Part shown: one piece after another, positions 45,335 to 54,765 of the stretch
Layout: each line of letters opens with the position of its first letter
How positions within the stretch are numbered: position 1 is the first letter of the stretch
DNA from: Methanocella arvoryzae MRE50
GTDB taxonomy: Archaea; Halobacteriota; Methanocellia; Methanocellales; Methanocellaceae
DNA: 64,000 nt
Direction: 5' to 3'
Assembly (NCBI RefSeq): GCF_000063445.1
Contig: NC_009464.1
Location: 744,001 to 808,000, forward strand
Program-made: the position numbers and the translations under genes
The notes under the pieces: generated by a model
What the model was told of the DNA's origin: nothing
What the model saw: the letters and a program-made list of their open reading frames with translations, nothing else
Databases searched by the model: none

Positions 45335-45958
45335 TCAAGCGTTGATGACCTGCTTGCTTACCTCCCTCTCGAAGATTTCGAATTTTTCGGCAGTAATCAC
45401 GCAGAACTGCATGCCGTTGCCCGAGGCAGAGTCTCTCTTCATCGCGGACTCCAGGGCCCTGGCTGCGAGCTCGACGCCCTCCTCGACGCTCATGCCGGGC
45501 TTGTACCGGTCTTCCAGTACGCCGTAAGCGATGGGCGAGCCCGAGCCGGTAGAGACGAACTTCTCCTCCTCAATCCGGCCTCCGAGCGGGTCCAGAGAGT
45601 ATATTTTCGGGCCGGCCTTGTCTAAGCCGCCGATTAGTACCTGGACATAGTAGGGCGCATAGCGCATCTCTGCGAGGATGTTAGAGAGGAGCATAGATAG
45701 CGCGTTGATCGACATGCTGCCGTGGCGCCTCAGCTCGAACAACTTAGCCTCGACCTGCAGAATGCGTGCCAGCCTCTGGCCGTCACCCACCGAGCCTGCA
45801 ATAGTCATAGCTGCGTTATCAGTAATGCGATAGATCTTCTGAGCATCCCTGCTCGCGATGAAGTTACCCATGGTAGCCCTGCGCTCAGTAGCGAGGACCA
45901 CGCCTTGGTCGCATATTATTCCGATGGTAGTAGTGCCTTTGTACTGTTTGTCTTCCAT
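45335..45958 (-). CDS. psmB: Proteasome beta subunit
   Basis: The catalytic subunit of the 20S proteasome. A short propeptide MEDKQYKG precedes [21 protein letters not shown]. Cleavage before the first Thr (residue 9) leaves the N-terminal nucleophile, with Asp17-type and Lys33-type residues following in order. [18 protein letters not shown] is the conserved C-terminal part. The start at 45958 follows GGGGAG. It is co-directional with the aCPSF1 gene; the alpha subunit is not in the window. Confidence 0.95.
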
Positions 45959-46009
45959 CAAAACTCCCCTTAAGAATGGACACAAAATTAGTCACATATT
46001 AATATTTTA

Positions 46010-46026
46010 TTTGTATATATAACCCT
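46010..46026 (-). promoter_or_regulatory. TATA box of psmB-aCPSF1
   Basis: On the minus strand GGGTTATATATACAAAT lies about 52-68 bases before the psmB ATG, predicting a leader of roughly 25-30 bases. The purine-rich AAAGGG just before it could be a BRE. Confidence 0.5.
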
Positions 46027-46212
46027 TTCCCCGTTAAGCTGGCGCAGTTGGTTTTTGAAACTTACCTTGAGGCTACGCAGTGATAACAGAGAAAAGACTG
46101 CTTTGCTTGATATGTAAAATACATCTTAGATTTATAAACCTTGCGCTTTAGTGAGCCCGGTGTAGAGTCGATCGCATAGATTTAGCGCGGAGTAGTATCT
46201 GCGTACTCTGTA

Positions 46213-47262
46213 TTGCACACGATGGTCGAATTATTAGTCGAGGATGCCCGCGTAAGTCGGCTTGAGAGCCCCGCTGTCAGTAACATTAACAGTTTTCACC
46301 GCACCCGCCAGATAGCAGATGGTGATAATTTGCAGCTCGGGATAATAGGACTGGGAAGAATGGGCGGCAGCCTTGCCCTGCAAGCCGTCGAGAAAGGAGT
46401 GGAGGTGGTGGCACATTCGAAGCACAGCCATCCGGACTTCGCCACGCGAGGCATTCATATAGCCGATACGTATGAGGAGTTTGCCAGACTCCTGAGAACC
46501 CCCCGGATCATCTACCTGTCGTTGCCCGCCGGCCAGATCATTGATCAAGTCATAGAAAGCCTGATCCCCCACCTGGAGCGAGGGGACGTGCTGATGGATG
46601 GAGGTAACTCGTTCTTCAGGGATTCCGTGGCCAGAGAAGAGGCCCTCCGGAAAAAGGGCTTCAGGTTGCTCGACTGCGGTACCAGCGGCGGAGTGGACGG
46701 AGCCCGGACAGGGGCGTGTTTCATGGTCGGCGGCAGCCGTGAAGGGTTTGAGCTCGCGGAGCCGGTCCTGAAGAAACTGGCCGTCGATGGAGGTGTGCTC
46801 TACACAGGCAGCCCGGGTTCGGGGCATTATGCCAAGCTGGTGCATAACGGCATTGAGTTCGGTATGAATCATGCGATTGGCGAAGGCGTAGAACTGCTCA
46901 GGCACGGCGAATACCAGTTCGACCTGGAGAAGGTGTTCGAGAACTGGTCCCACGGCTCGGTCATCAGGGGCTGGCTGGTAGAGCTGATGGCAAAGGGGCT
47001 TCGAGAACAGAACTTTGACAGCATACCCACCTATGTGGAGGATACGGGTGAGGTCAACTGGCTTGTCCAGTACGCCATCGAGAGGGAGATTGCAGTGCCG
47101 ATCATCTCCGCTTCGGTCATGAGCCTGTTCGCCTCCAGGGGCAGCGGACAGGATAGTAACAGAGCAGTCGCCCTGCTACGGCATGGGTATGGCCACCACC
47201 CGCTCGGGAAAGACGAGGCGATAGCCAGGGAGCGGCACACCAGCAGGCTGAGTAAAATGTGA
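46213..47262 (+). CDS. 6-phosphogluconate dehydrogenase family protein (short type)
   Basis: Decarboxylating oxidation of 6-phosphogluconate or a related beta-hydroxyacid. NAD(P) loop LGIIGLGRMGGSLALQ starts near residue 42. The catalytic zone has LDCGTSGGVDGARTGACFMVGG and YTGSPGSGHYAKLVHNGIEFG, with the Lys. At 349 residues it is the short GntZ-like type, not the 470-residue enzyme. A 40-residue N-terminal extension is odd; the start is TTG at 46213 or ATG at 46222, and no closer in-frame ATG exists. A TATA-like ATTTATAAACC lies near 46130. Confidence 0.82.
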   Translation: MHTMVELLVEDARVSRLESPAVSNINSFHRTRQIADGDNLQLGIIGLGRMGGSLALQAVEKGVEVVAHSKHSHPDFATRGIHIADTYEEFARLLRTPRIIYLSLPAGQIIDQVIESLIPHLERGDVLMDGGNSFFRDSVAREEALRKKGFRLLDCGTSGGVDGARTGACFMVGGSREGFELAEPVLKKLAVDGGVLYTGSPGSGHYAKLVHNGIEFGMNHAIGEGVELLRHGEYQFDLEKVFENWSHGSVIRGWLVELMAKGLREQNFDSIPTYVEDTGEVNWLVQYAIEREIAVPIISASVMSLFASRGSGQDSNRAVALLRHGYGHHPLGKDEAIARERHTSRLSKM

Positions 47263-47379
47263 AGGTCAAAGCCCGCTAAGGAGGCGTTCAGCAGCATCTT
47301 GCGCTTTTAGTACTTTCACGAAGGCATCGCGTAATACTGGCTCATAGAATTAAGCAGATGAACCCAAACATTTAATTAT

Positions 47380-48576
47380 ATGCAGAGCCTTCTGACAAAG
47401 CTCTACGAGGCCAAATGGGCCTTGCTGGGAATGGCGATAGTCATTTTTATCGTGTGGATTAGCCTGCCTTACGTTACCCCGATCGTCTTTGCCATGTTTA
47501 TGTACTACATCACCCGGCCGGTAAAAAGGCGGCTTCAGAAGTACATTAAAAACGAGGCGGTAGTAGCGCTGGGATGTCTCCTGCTGCTGACGCTGCCGCT
47601 GCTTGCCATCATCCTGTACCTGATCCTGTTCGCCGTCGGCCAGCTGAATACGTTCCTGGCTCAGGTGAATATACCTTTGCTGCCCCCGGGACAATTGTCC
47701 AACCTGAGCACGTCGATATCTGCGATACAGCAGTCTTTCACGAATGGCAGTTTTAAATACGAGAGCCTGGGCAATGTCCTGCAGGACTGGTACGATCGGC
47801 TGAGCGCCTATTCCAGCTCGCTCTTCAGCCTCAAGGATCTGCTGTACGCCACTGGCATGACCCTTGTAGACGTCGCTTTTAAGACCATACTGATGTTACT
47901 GCTGGCTTTCTTTCTCCTGCTCTACGACGACCGACTGGCCCGGTGGTTCAAGTCCTCGTTCCCGGGGCTGATGAAGGAGCACGACGGGCTCTTTGTACGC
48001 TACGTCAAAGCAGTTGACGACGATTTCGAGAAGGTCTTCTTCGGGAACATCCTGAGCATCATATTCTTCGCCATCATTGCGACGGTGGTGTACAGCGCCC
48101 TCAACTTTTTCGCCCCGGACCCTGCTTTCCTCATTCCATTCCCTGTGCTGCTGGGCATCTTCAGCGGCATCGCGGCCCTGTTGCCAGTGCTCGGCGGCTG
48201 GATGGTAGACATACCGATCTTGATATATGCCCTGGCGCAATCGCTCATGAACGGGTCGTTCTCGAGGTACTGGTGGTACCTGATCGTGATGGCGATAGCC
48301 ATCTTCGTCTTGGTCGAAAACCTGCCTACTTATCTACTGAGGCCATTCGTCTCCCACGGCAAAGTAGATGTGGGGCTGCTAATGCTGGCCTACATTATCG
48401 GCCCCGTGATCTTCGGAGTTCCAGGCCTGTTCCTCGGGGCGATGGCGCTGGTGATCATCACCCACTATTTCAAAATTGTAGTGCCGGGCCTCAACGCCGA
48501 GAAAAAGGAAAACGGCGGCAGAACCGGCGCCGGAAGACGCCGGGTGCCTCCGAAGAGAAGACGGCGCCAGCCTTAG
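47380..48576 (+). CDS. AI-2E family transporter (PerM-like)
   Basis: A membrane protein of 398 residues with seven or eight spans, including two N-terminal spans, a large soluble segment (about 100-160) and a C-terminal group with PDPAFLIPFPVLLGIFSGIA, LPVLGGWMVDIP and GPVIFGVPGLFLGAMAL. These are the marks of the AI-2E/PerM permeases. The tail is Lys/Arg-rich (RRRVPPKRRRR). The substrate is unknown. ATG at 47380 with no visible Shine-Dalgarno. Confidence 0.85.
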   Translation: MQSLLTKLYEAKWALLGMAIVIFIVWISLPYVTPIVFAMFMYYITRPVKRRLQKYIKNEAVVALGCLLLLTLPLLAIILYLILFAVGQLNTFLAQVNIPLLPPGQLSNLSTSISAIQQSFTNGSFKYESLGNVLQDWYDRLSAYSSSLFSLKDLLYATGMTLVDVAFKTILMLLLAFFLLLYDDRLARWFKSSFPGLMKEHDGLFVRYVKAVDDDFEKVFFGNILSIIFFAIIATVVYSALNFFAPDPAFLIPFPVLLGIFSGIAALLPVLGGWMVDIPILIYALAQSLMNGSFSRYWWYLIVMAIAIFVLVENLPTYLLRPFVSHGKVDVGLLMLAYIIGPVIFGVPGLFLGAMALVIITHYFKIVVPGLNAEKKENGGRTGAGRRRVPPKRRRRQP

Positions 48577-49202
48577 ATCAGGTCGGCCTTCGCGTGCCCG
48601 CTGTCGTCGATCTCCAGGATAGCGGCGTTGCCGATCGAGGCCGGCCCCGGGTTGACGATGACGGTCTTGCCAAGGTGAGAGATGCCCCTCGACTCGTGGA
48701 TATGCCCGCATACGATCGCCGTAAACTTAGGCGCCAGTTCCGCCACCGACGTGCTTCCCACATGGATACCTCCCGGGATCTCGTCCACGTGCCCTTTGGG
48801 AGGCGCGTGAGACAGGAGCACGACGGGGCCCGTCACGCCGTGCAGAAGCCGCTCCAGCTCGGCCTTTATGTGCTCCTCCGAAAACTCGATCGGGGTGTTG
48901 AACGGCGTAGGATTAGATCCTCCGATGCCGATGAAGGTGACGTTGCCCAGGCGTATCTTATTCTCGTGGAGGTTGGCATCCTCCTCCCGTAGCAGGTCGA
49001 TAATATCCTTCTGGTCACAGTTGCCCGGTACAGCCAGCACCGGCCTCGGCAGTTTCTCCAGCAAAGCCTTCGCCTGCTCAGTCGGGCCGAACTGGGTAAA
49101 GTCGCCCGCCATCAGCGTTCCGTCAACCTTACCTGCCCTTTCCAGGATATCCGGCAGCCGGTCGAACGTGTTGTGAAAATCAGTCACCGCAAGCAGTCTC
49201 AT
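48573..49202 (-). CDS. Calcineurin-like metallophosphoesterase
   Basis: A binuclear metallophosphoesterase of about 209 residues. Metal ligands are in TDFHNTF, GDFTQFGPT, PGNCDQ, SHAPPKGHVD and GHIHESRG, the full family set, with the YfcE-like arrangement. Substrate unknown; small archaeal members hydrolyse phosphodiesters in vitro. Its end overlaps the convergent transporter gene by four bases. Confidence 0.88.
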   Translation of the reverse strand: MRLLAVTDFHNTFDRLPDILERAGKVDGTLMAGDFTQFGPTEQAKALLEKLPRPVLAVPGNCDQKDIIDLLREEDANLHENKIRLGNVTFIGIGGSNPTPFNTPIEFSEEHIKAELERLLHGVTGPVVLLSHAPPKGHVDEIPGGIHVGSTSVAELAPKFTAIVCGHIHESRGISHLGKTVIVNPGPASIGNAAILEIDDSGHAKADLI

Positions 49203-49266
49203 GCTAGATAATCTCCGTTTGGAGAGAAAAAGATGACGATAAAAAGGCGCCGGGAAAGCGTTTTTG

Positions 49267-50016
49267 TTAATTGTTCTCCACCCATGAGGTGTCCTGCCCG
49301 GCTTCGGCTCTGGCCAGCGCGAGCTGGATGTCGCGGATCAGGCCCATGAGGGTGAAGTATTCCCGGGGGCTGATCATCGCCCGGCCGATGATGCGGCGGA
49401 TCATTAACGAGGTTTTGTCTTTTTTATAATCTGCGTAGTTGATGCTATCCAGCAGCTGCTCGACGTGCTGGTAGAGGATCTCCTGCATCTCGCTGTCCGC
49501 GAGCAGGAAATCGTTGCCTTTGATATCGGCGAGCTCGTAGAGCACGACAGCGACGGCGTGGGAAAGGTTCATCACAGGGTAGTCGTCCGACGTCGGGATG
49601 CTGAGCACTACTCCGCACTTCTCCAGGATTTCGTTGGGAAGGCCGTGGTTTTCTTTGCCGAATAATAGGGCGACAGTGCCTTGCTTGTCTTCCAGCAGTG
49701 TCTTCAGCTCCCGGGGGCTGAAGCACGGCATTCGAATGTGCTCGCGGGTGGAACTCCCGGGCTTCCCGGTGGTGCCGACGATGACGCTCACGCCATCAAG
49801 TGCCTCTTCGACAGTGTCGACGATGGCGGCGCTGGCAAGCAGGTCCTGAGCGTGAGAAGCCATCGCCTTCGCGGAATTGCCCAGTTCGCACGGGCGGACC
49901 AGCACGAGGTCGTCGAATCCGAAGTTTTTCATAGCCCTGCAGACAGATCCCACGTTGCCCTCGAAGGCTGGCTCGACAAGCACGACCCTGACGTGCATCG
50001 AAGTCTCTACGCTCAT
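49267..50016 (-). CDS. trmJ: TrmJ-type tRNA 2'-O-methyltransferase (SPOUT)
   Basis: A SpoU/TrmH-family knotted methyltransferase of 249 residues. It begins VRVVLVEPAFEGNVGSVCRAMKNFG in family style, has ASHAQDLL, VALLFGKENHGLPNE and the SAM-knot SIPTSDDYPVMNLSHAVAV. A C-terminal helical extension (TSLMIRRIIGRAMISPREY) is like TrmJ. It probably methylates residue 32 of tRNA. It overlaps moaC by four bases, an odd partnership. Confidence 0.88.
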   Translation of the reverse strand: MSVETSMHVRVVLVEPAFEGNVGSVCRAMKNFGFDDLVLVRPCELGNSAKAMASHAQDLLASAAIVDTVEEALDGVSVIVGTTGKPGSSTREHIRMPCFSPRELKTLLEDKQGTVALLFGKENHGLPNEILEKCGVVLSIPTSDDYPVMNLSHAVAVVLYELADIKGNDFLLADSEMQEILYQHVEQLLDSINYADYKKDKTSLMIRRIIGRAMISPREYFTLMGLIRDIQLALARAEAGQDTSWVENN

Positions 50017-50498
50017 GGTTTGCCAGGAGTCTCCTTGATCTTATGGACAACTTTAATGTCGGTGATGCGGGTTTCCGGGTAATTGCCGGTAGAGTCCTTT
50101 TCTGCGGACTTGACCATGTCCCAGATAGTCAGCAGCGCCACGCTGACACCAGTCAGCGCCTCCATCTCCACCCCGGTCTTCCCTGTCGAGCGGACTTCGA
50201 CTACTGCAGTGATGGTTTCTTCTCCGACCTCGAAGTCGATGTCGATGCCGCTCACAGGAATCTGGTGGCAGAGCGGGATCAAGTCCCAGGTGCGCTTCAC
50301 AGCCATAACTCCCGCTACCCGGGCGGTAGCCAGCACATTGCCCTTCTTGACGTTGCCTGCCTTGATCAGGGCCATCGTATCTTTAGTCAGGCGAATGGTG
50401 CCCTGTGCTTTTGCTATCCGGAGGACGTCTGCCTTGGCGCCCACGTCAACCATCTTTACCTTATCCCCATCCACGTGGGTGAAATCCTTAGCTGGCAT
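50013..50498 (-). CDS. moaC: Cyclic pyranopterin monophosphate synthase
   Basis: Second step of Mo-cofactor synthesis with MoaA. Family text: FTHVDGDKVKMVDVG, AGVMAVKRTWDLIPLCHQIP and GVEMEALTGVSVALLTIWDM near the C-terminus. The start is at the ATG 50498 (MPAKDFTHVD); 12 upstream residues are not conserved. It overlaps trmJ. With the MobB-MoaE fusion it supports pterin supply for the formate dehydrogenases. Confidence 0.93.
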   Translation of the reverse strand: MPAKDFTHVDGDKVKMVDVGAKADVLRIAKAQGTIRLTKDTMALIKAGNVKKGNVLATARVAGVMAVKRTWDLIPLCHQIPVSGIDIDFEVGEETITAVVEVRSTGKTGVEMEALTGVSVALLTIWDMVKSAEKDSTGNYPETRITDIKVVHKIKETPGKP

Positions 50499-50585
50499 TG
50501 CTCTGGCTCCCGAACTTAATAATTCCAGTATCACGAATCACTATAGTTGCAACAGTTAATTTAGATTTCCCGTAGTTTATAACAC

Positions 50586-52028
50586 TTAGCCCTGCTGCTG
50601 CCTGAACTCTTTCATCACGTACGGAATACAGTGGACGACATCCGTCGCCAGCAGTCCGTAGCCTTTTTCCCTGAAAGCCATCTCCCCGGCCGCTCCGCTG
50701 ATAAAGGCAGCAGCGGTTGCGGCCTCGAAAGCAGGGTTCACGCTATACAGGGCTCCGGTGATGCCTGCAAGTACGTCGCCGGTGCCCCCGACCGTCATCC
50801 CGGGGCTGCCGGTGCTGTTGAGCTTCACCCGCTGGCCATCGGTGATCACGTCAGTCCGGCCTTTGAGCAGGGTGACCAGGTTCTTCGATCGAGAGAACTC
50901 TCTGGCTTCTTCCTGGCCGTCGCCTGCGACATCTATGCCGCTGATCCGCCTGAACTCACCGCGGTGAGGGGTTACTATGCCTTTGAGCGGCATCTCGGGC
51001 TGAAGAGCGTCGGCATCCAGGACCACCCTGTCGCACAGCTTCATGATTTCCCCCAGCGCTCTAAGCGTTTCAGGATCGTGCCCCGCACCCATACCCATAA
51101 CAATGACGTCGTGCCGGCTGATCTGCTCCGTCAAAAGATCAACGTCTGCACCGGTAATTTTGTTGCGATCCGAGAGCGGATAAGTGATCAGGTTGGGAGA
51201 GTACGATGCGATAATGTCTGCTGCCCGGCGGGGAGATGCGACTGTGACAATGTCCGCCCCGGTGCGCAAAGCAGCCATGGCAGTCAGCGCAGGGGCTCCG
51301 ATATAAGGGCCGCCCCCGATTACGAGCACCCGGCCGCTCTGGCCTTTATGCTCGAAGTCCCCCCGGGATTTTATTAACAGCAGATCACCCGGGCCCGCGT
51401 GAGTCATCGCCTTTTCAGGTATGCCGATATCGACCACTTCTGTGTTATAACGCTCCAGCCCCTTTTTCATGGCGTGGAAAGTAACCACCAGATCGGGCTT
51501 GACGCAAAGCGGACACTGCCCGGTACGGGCATCGAAGCCGCTGGGGGTATCGACAGAGACTTTGATGGCCGGGCTGTTGTTGATCAGGTTGATGGCCCGT
51601 GCTGCCAGGCCTCTGGCGACGCCGTAGCTGCCCGTGCCCAGGATAGCGTCGATAATGATTTCGCAGGCCTCGAAAGATTCCCGTGTCAGCATCTCTGGCG
51701 CCTCGATCTCCATGACGTCGACTTTGGCCATCCGCAGCTTGAACAGGTTCTCTACTGCCGGGCCTTTCTTCACGTCTGACGCTCTGCCCAGCAGGATGAC
51801 GGAGACGTGGCACCCCGACATGGCCAGGTAGCGGGCTGCGACGAACCCGTCTCCGCCGTTATTGCCCTTGCCGCATACCACCAGTACCCGCTTGCAGCCG
51901 TATAGAGCCCGTAAAACTTCGGCGACCTTTCTTCCCGCGTTCTCCATAAGAGTGCCATAGCTGACACCATAGTAGTCCGCGTTCGCCTCGAGCGCCCGCA
52001 TCTCTTCGGCAGTGACGTATTCAACCAT
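50586..52028 (-). CDS. nnr: Bifunctional NAD(P)H-hydrate epimerase and ADP-dependent dehydratase
   Basis: Repairs hydrated NAD(P)H. The N-terminal epimerase half (about 1-200) has GVSYGTLMENAGRKVAEVL, VVCGKGNNGGDGFVAARYL and TPSGFDARTG. The C-terminal dehydratase half is a ribokinase-like fold with GHKGQSGRVLVIGGGPYIGAP, GMGAGHD, PHRGEFRRI and the GMTVGGTGDVLAGITGAL loop. Fused halves are normal in this enzyme. ATG at 52028. Confidence 0.92.
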   Translation of the reverse strand: MVEYVTAEEMRALEANADYYGVSYGTLMENAGRKVAEVLRALYGCKRVLVVCGKGNNGGDGFVAARYLAMSGCHVSVILLGRASDVKKGPAVENLFKLRMAKVDVMEIEAPEMLTRESFEACEIIIDAILGTGSYGVARGLAARAINLINNSPAIKVSVDTPSGFDARTGQCPLCVKPDLVVTFHAMKKGLERYNTEVVDIGIPEKAMTHAGPGDLLLIKSRGDFEHKGQSGRVLVIGGGPYIGAPALTAMAALRTGADIVTVASPRRAADIIASYSPNLITYPLSDRNKITGADVDLLTEQISRHDVIVMGMGAGHDPETLRALGEIMKLCDRVVLDADALQPEMPLKGIVTPHRGEFRRISGIDVAGDGQEEAREFSRSKNLVTLLKGRTDVITDGQRVKLNSTGSPGMTVGGTGDVLAGITGALYSVNPAFEAATAAAFISGAAGEMAFREKGYGLLATDVVHCIPYVMKEFRQQQG

Positions 52029-52234
52029 CGGAAGCCATCCTCGCGTACAGAGTTATTTTGCACTCGATCAAATAATAGTTGCCGGCACCTGCAGCAGGAA
52101 TCTAGAGAAAAAGGGCGTTCTTTAGGCAAGATATGGTGTATCCGGTGCCCGGGAGACGGCACGACAGAGCGTCAGATAATTCTGAAATAAATATATAATT
52201 ATAATCACCTTATATTCACAGGGATGGATTGGCC

Positions 52235-53716
52235 ATGAGAAAAGTCGATAGCGGAGAGCCTCGCCCTTCAGGCCTGGCGTGGGCGACAAGAATTGCCTGT
52301 ATGTTGCTAGTACTTATGATGGTGCTGCCGTACCCGATGGCGGCGACAGTCACGGCGACCAACGGAGACATGACTACGTTTACCGGACCTGTCGACCCCG
52401 CCAGGTCGCTGGAAAACCAGTCGTACGAGATCGGGCTGCAGGCTTACGTCTACGGGATCGCGCCGGTTATCATGCAGCGGACCGAGGAAGTGTTTACGAC
52501 GACTCCAGGCCCGGGCCATGCCCCGGTGAACCAGTTCGGGCACATCCCCAGGCTGGCCACCCCCGAGGATACTGACGTAGTCACTCCGAATGCGGATACC
52601 CTGTACTCCACCGCCTGGCTGGAGCTGGGTAAAGAGCCGGTCATCCTTCATGTCCCGGATACTGGCGATCGGTATTATGTCATGCAGTTGCTCGACGCCT
52701 ACACAAATAATTTCGCCAGCGTGGGCCGGCGGACCACCGGCACAGGCGAAGGCAGCTTCGCCATCGTCGGCCCGGGCTGGAACGGCAGCCTGCCGGGAAA
52801 CATGACGGTGATCGAGTCCCCGACTAACACGGTCTGGATCATCGGCAGAATACTGGTAAACGGCTACGACGACCTGCCGAATGCCGCGGCCCTCCAGAGC
52901 CAGTTTACGCTGACGCCGCTGAGCCGGCTCGGAAACCAGACAGCGCCGGCCCAGAACCTGACTCTGGCAGACTACAAACAGTATAAGCCTTCCCCTAACG
53001 TGCAGGAGAGGCTGAAATTCTTCGAGGAACTCCGGGTCGCAATGCTGAACAACCCGCCCCCGGCAGGCGAGGAGAAACTGATGGCCAGCTTCAGCCGGAT
53101 AGGCCTGATGCAACCTCAGTCCCCGTACGGTACAGGGCTGAACAAGGAGATAGGCGACGGGCTGGCACGGGCGATCGTCGATGGCGAGCGGATCGTCCAG
53201 GAAGCATGGGCAAACCAGCGTGGCGGAGAAGGCACCACCTGGCTGATGAACACAAAGACGGGCAGCTACGGCAGCGATTACCTGACAAGGGCCGCAATAG
53301 CAGTAGGCGGCCTCGGGGCAAACGTCCCCGAAGAAGCAGTGTATGCCATAGCAATGACCAGCAACGAGGGGGCGCCGCTAAACGGAGCCGACAGGTACGT
53401 CATCCGCTTTGGCAGCGGCAACCTCCCGCCCGTCGACGCTTTCTGGTCCCTCACGGCGTATAACTCGACCACTTACATGCTGGTGCCCAACCCATATTAC
53501 CGGTACTCGATAGGAGACAGGACCCCCGGTTTAAAGTATAATCCGGACGGGTCGCTGGAGATATACATACAGCACGACGTCCCGGAAGGAAAAGAATCCA
53601 ACTGGCTGCCGACGCCAGAAGGCGACTTCTACCTGATCCTGCGAATGTACCAGCCCCGACCGCAAGTGCTGGATGGGACGTACCAGATTCCGCCTGTCAG
53701 GAGACAGACCGGTTAG
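52235..53716 (+). CDS. Exported DUF1254/DUF1214-family protein
   Basis: Near residues 15-40 an uncleaved anchor or signal peptide (ATRIACMLLVLMMVLPYPMA) precedes a soluble body. The DUF1254 half is marked by EIGLQAYVYGIAPVIMQRTE, VVTPNADTLYSTAWLEL and DRYYVMQLLDAYTNNFASVG. The C-terminal DUF1214 half has LTRAAIAVGGLGANVPEEAV, and DAFWSLTAYNSTTYMLV. The family is common in bacteria and less so in archaea; function unknown. An AT-rich promoter-like stretch (AATAAATATATAATTATAAT) lies near 52183. Confidence 0.8.
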   Translation: MRKVDSGEPRPSGLAWATRIACMLLVLMMVLPYPMAATVTATNGDMTTFTGPVDPARSLENQSYEIGLQAYVYGIAPVIMQRTEEVFTTTPGPGHAPVNQFGHIPRLATPEDTDVVTPNADTLYSTAWLELGKEPVILHVPDTGDRYYVMQLLDAYTNNFASVGRRTTGTGEGSFAIVGPGWNGSLPGNMTVIESPTNTVWIIGRILVNGYDDLPNAAALQSQFTLTPLSRLGNQTAPAQNLTLADYKQYKPSPNVQERLKFFEELRVAMLNNPPPAGEEKLMASFSRIGLMQPQSPYGTGLNKEIGDGLARAIVDGERIVQEAWANQRGGEGTTWLMNTKTGSYGSDYLTRAAIAVGGLGANVPEEAVYAIAMTSNEGAPLNGADRYVIRFGSGNLPPVDAFWSLTAYNSTTYMLVPNPYYRYSIGDRTPGLKYNPDGSLEIYIQHDVPEGKESNWLPTPEGDFYLILRMYQPRPQVLDGTYQIPPVRRQTG

Positions 53717-53818
53717 CAGTCATATATTAGCAAGTTAATCATAAATACAGTGCAGCTCTCCAATGGACGAAACGGTGAAGCGGCTCCGTAATAATTAACA
53801 TCTTGACTGCAGTATGAC

Positions 53819-54658
53819 ATGTGGAAGAAGATGACCACAACTGTGCAGACACTGAAGGAGCGGCTCTCGAGCATTCGGGGTAATCCAGGACAGAGTATGG
53901 TGGACACCAGCCTTGTCTCTGAGATGCTGGCCAGCATAGGCTCGACAGATCCGGTGTTGCGAGACGATCTCATCTACGAGACGTTCGCCGGCTGGATAGA
54001 AACTGATCAATTTTCTCCGGGAGAGCTGAAACGCCTGCTGAATGTCTGCCTGGACGACTCGCACGCCTTTTACAGGATCGGAGAAGAAGGGACAGACTCG
54101 GTTTTCACCAGGACGTTCTCGCTGCTGGTTGTGGCGCTGATCCTCGACGCCCACAGGAGGAACAGCTTCCTCACCCCGGAAGACGTCCGTGAGGTCAAGG
54201 CCAAAATGGTCAGGTATATGGCGGAGGAAAAAGACGTCAGAGGCTACGTCGGGGAAAAAGGCTGGGCTCACTCCACAGCGCATGCCGCAGACGTCCTGGG
54301 GGAGCTGGCGAAGTGCGGGGAGTTAGAGGATAAGCAGGATTTGCTGGACATCCTGCACGTGATCAGCGAAAAAGTGATCATCGGCAATTACATCTACATC
54401 CACAAGGAAGACGAAAGACTGGCCAGGGCAGTGGTAGGCATCTTCGGGAGAGGAATCCTGGACGATAGGGAGATCGCCGGGTGGCTGGAGAGGTTCGGAG
54501 ATATCCAGAAGAGCGGCTCCCACCCCGGGGACGACTACCTCCGGAATAACGTGAAGATGTTTTTAAGAAGCCTGTACTTCCGGCTGTCACCCGATGGCAG
54601 CGAGGGACAAATAAGGCCCCTGATAGAGAGCGTTCTGCAAAAGCTGAGCAAATTTTAA
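53819..54658 (+). CDS. DUF2785-family protein
   Basis: Soluble, helical protein of about 279 residues. The text DVRGYVGEKGWAHSTAHAAD followed by LGELAKC in the middle is typical of DUF2785. A helical HEAT-like arrangement is suggested by evenly spaced hydrophobics (ILHVISEKVIIGNYIYIH). No catalytic role is known. Start ATG at 53819 or 53831. It converges on the hemK-like cluster over a short hairpin. Confidence 0.7.
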   Translation: MWKKMTTTVQTLKERLSSIRGNPGQSMVDTSLVSEMLASIGSTDPVLRDDLIYETFAGWIETDQFSPGELKRLLNVCLDDSHAFYRIGEEGTDSVFTRTFSLLVVALILDAHRRNSFLTPEDVREVKAKMVRYMAEEKDVRGYVGEKGWAHSTAHAADVLGELAKCGELEDKQDLLDILHVISEKVIIGNYIYIHKEDERLARAVVGIFGRGILDDREIAGWLERFGDIQKSGSHPGDDYLRNNVKMFLRSLYFRLSPDGSEGQIRPLIESVLQKLSKF

Positions 54659-54661
54659 TGG

Positions 54662-54692
54662 CAAAAGAAAAATGGATGGGGTATGCTTCCCC
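54662..54692. terminator. Hairpin terminator between convergent genes
   Basis: GGGGTATGCTTCCCC at 54678-54692 forms a four-base-pair stem. On the minus strand it is followed by ATCCATTTTTCTTTT, a good T-rich tract; on the plus strand a weaker TTTTTAG follows. It lies beyond the end of both convergent transcripts. Confidence 0.55.
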
Positions 54693-54696
54693 GTGC

Positions 54697-54765
54697 CTAC
54701 TTTTTAGTGCTCATGTAGTAATAAGCGACTGCAACGGTGATGATGATCAGGATAGCCGGACGCAT
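54697..54765 (-). CDS. Possible 22-residue single-span membrane peptide
   Basis: The frame reads MRPAILIIITVAVAYYYM then STKK and stop: one hydrophobic helix with basic ends, as in many real small membrane proteins. It starts inside the last codons of the upstream methyltransferase gene and ends just before the terminator hairpin, so it would share its transcript. There is no clear Shine-Dalgarno. At this length chance cannot be excluded. Confidence 0.35.
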   Translation of the reverse strand: MRPAILIIITVAVAYYYMSTKK

